A stretch of 33,228 nucleotides of DNA from Spirochaetota bacterium (lineage in GTDB: Bacteria; Spirochaetota; UBA4802; JAFGJZ01): assembly GCA_016934935.1 (NCBI GenBank), contig JAFGRW010000078.1, positions 1 to 33,228 of the forward strand, in the 5' to 3' direction. Under the pieces are notes generated by a model. It did not search any database. It was not told the DNA's origin and worked only from the letters and a program-made list of their open reading frames with translations. Shown piece after piece: positions 32,995 to 33,228 of the stretch. The position numbers were made by a program, and so were the translations under genes. Position 1 is the first letter of the stretch. Each line of letters starts with the position of its first letter.

Positions 32995-33228
32995 GTGAGG
33001 CCGGCGATTTTATGGCTTTTTGGGACAATTTTTCCCGTTATCACTCGAAAGAGCGCGGAAAATGAGGATAGTGCTATTTTGATCTTTGCGGGGGAACCTG
33101 TAAATTTTCTAATGAGACATAAGATATCTTATCGGAAGTTGCATATTGCCTCACGTAAAAAAGTACATCAAGTATATATTGTTGCCTCATTGAAAAAAGT
33201 ACTCGAAGTCCTGTATTTTTATACAGTA
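32995..33228 (+). CDS. Partial open frame at right edge (doubtful)
   Basis: A frame starting with GTG at 32995 stays open for 78 codons to the window end. It holds a 12-residue in-frame repeat (IASRKKVHQVYI then VASLKKVLEVLY) that comes from a 36-bp direct repeat. There is no clear ribosome site, and the composition is not strongly protein-like. The same bases also look like a promoter with an operator. It may be non-coding. Confidence 0.25.
   Translation, partial: MRPAILWLFGTIFPVITRKSAENEDSAILIFAGEPVNFLMRHKISYRKLHIASRKKVHQVYIVASLKKVLEVLYFYTV
33146..33209. repeat. Imperfect direct repeat, 36-bp period
   Basis: Two 28-bp units, 33146-33173 and 33182-33209, share TTGCCTCA, AAAAAAGTAC and AAGT in the same spacing, with 22 of 28 bases identical. 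The period of 36 bp is a multiple of three. A 14-bp palindrome, ATAAGATATCTTAT, lies just upstream at 33119-33132. Confidence 0.75.
33190..33226 (+). promoter_or_regulatory. Possible promoter with LexA-like operator
   Basis: CTGTAT-TTTT-ATACAG (33211-33226) is a perfect dyad of the form CTG-N10-CAG followed by TA, as in the gamma-proteobacterial LexA box. TTGAAA (33190-33195) lies 18 nt before TATTTT (33214-33219), so the dyad overlaps a potential -10. Spirochaete LexA boxes known to me differ, so this may be another regulator's site or a small hairpin. Confidence 0.35.

Noticed and set aside
1..33228. CRISPR array, ribosomal RNA or insertion sequence
   Set aside because: No regularly spaced direct repeats with unique spacers, no rRNA sequence and no transposase was found on reading both strands.

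Overview
The window looks like chromosomal DNA of a diderm, low-to-medium GC bacterium, most likely a member of the Spirochaetota. The reasons are inferential: an RpoD N-terminus of the kind I associate with spirochaetes, a LolA-like periplasmic protein of the Treponema TP0789 type, lipoproteins with relaxed lipoboxes, two SpoIIE/PP2C-type phosphatases, and an Rnf complex with a flavin-dependent thymidylate synthase, which suggests anaerobic life. No single marker proves the assignment.

Layout. 1-1147: a hairpin repeat at the left edge and a lipoprotein of the DUF4015 glycoside-hydrolase-like family (minus). 1438-5343: dnaG and rpoD (plus), closed by a bidirectional terminator. 5373-7478: folC and an unknown gene (minus). 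7834-13075: plus-strand cluster sppA, Yip1-like membrane protein, LolA-like protein, rsmE, small membrane protein and panP (PLP-dependent aspartate decarboxylase). 13068-19635: a nine-gene minus-strand operon in the order Cys-rich 93-aa protein, rnfC, rnfD, rnfG, rnfE, rnfA, thyX, DtxR/MntR-type regulator, degenerate GT51-like membrane protein. rnfB is absent from it. 19964-21283: a decayed integrative element (hicAB toxin-antitoxin and a tyrosine recombinase remnant) lying against the 3' side of tRNA-Gly(UCC).

21501-24183: accessory surface and regulatory genes: a YD-repeat-like lipoprotein, a DUF1566-type anchored protein, a membrane-bound LuxR-type regulator and a 74-aa possibly Sm-like protein. 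24691-27500: operon of lipoprotein, unknown 326-aa protein, YgjP-like metalloprotein and a DgkA-PAP2 kinase/phosphatase fusion, facing an FN3-domain secreted protein (27497-28384). 28613-32946: unknown 121-aa protein, PP2C phosphatase, malQ, a terminator, then a CBS-PP2C phosphatase. The right edge holds a 36-bp-period direct repeat, a LexA-like CTG-N10-CAG palindrome and an open partial reading frame.

The best candidates for something new are the rnfB-less Rnf operon with its CxxCxxC protein and co-transcribed thyX, metalloregulator and dead transglycosylase-like protein; the regulator's mixed MntR/DtxR metal-ligand set; the apparently leaderless hicAB promoter; and the unknown protein paired with a metalloprotein and a lipid kinase/phosphatase. 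All functional calls are from reading motifs by eye; no database search was run.
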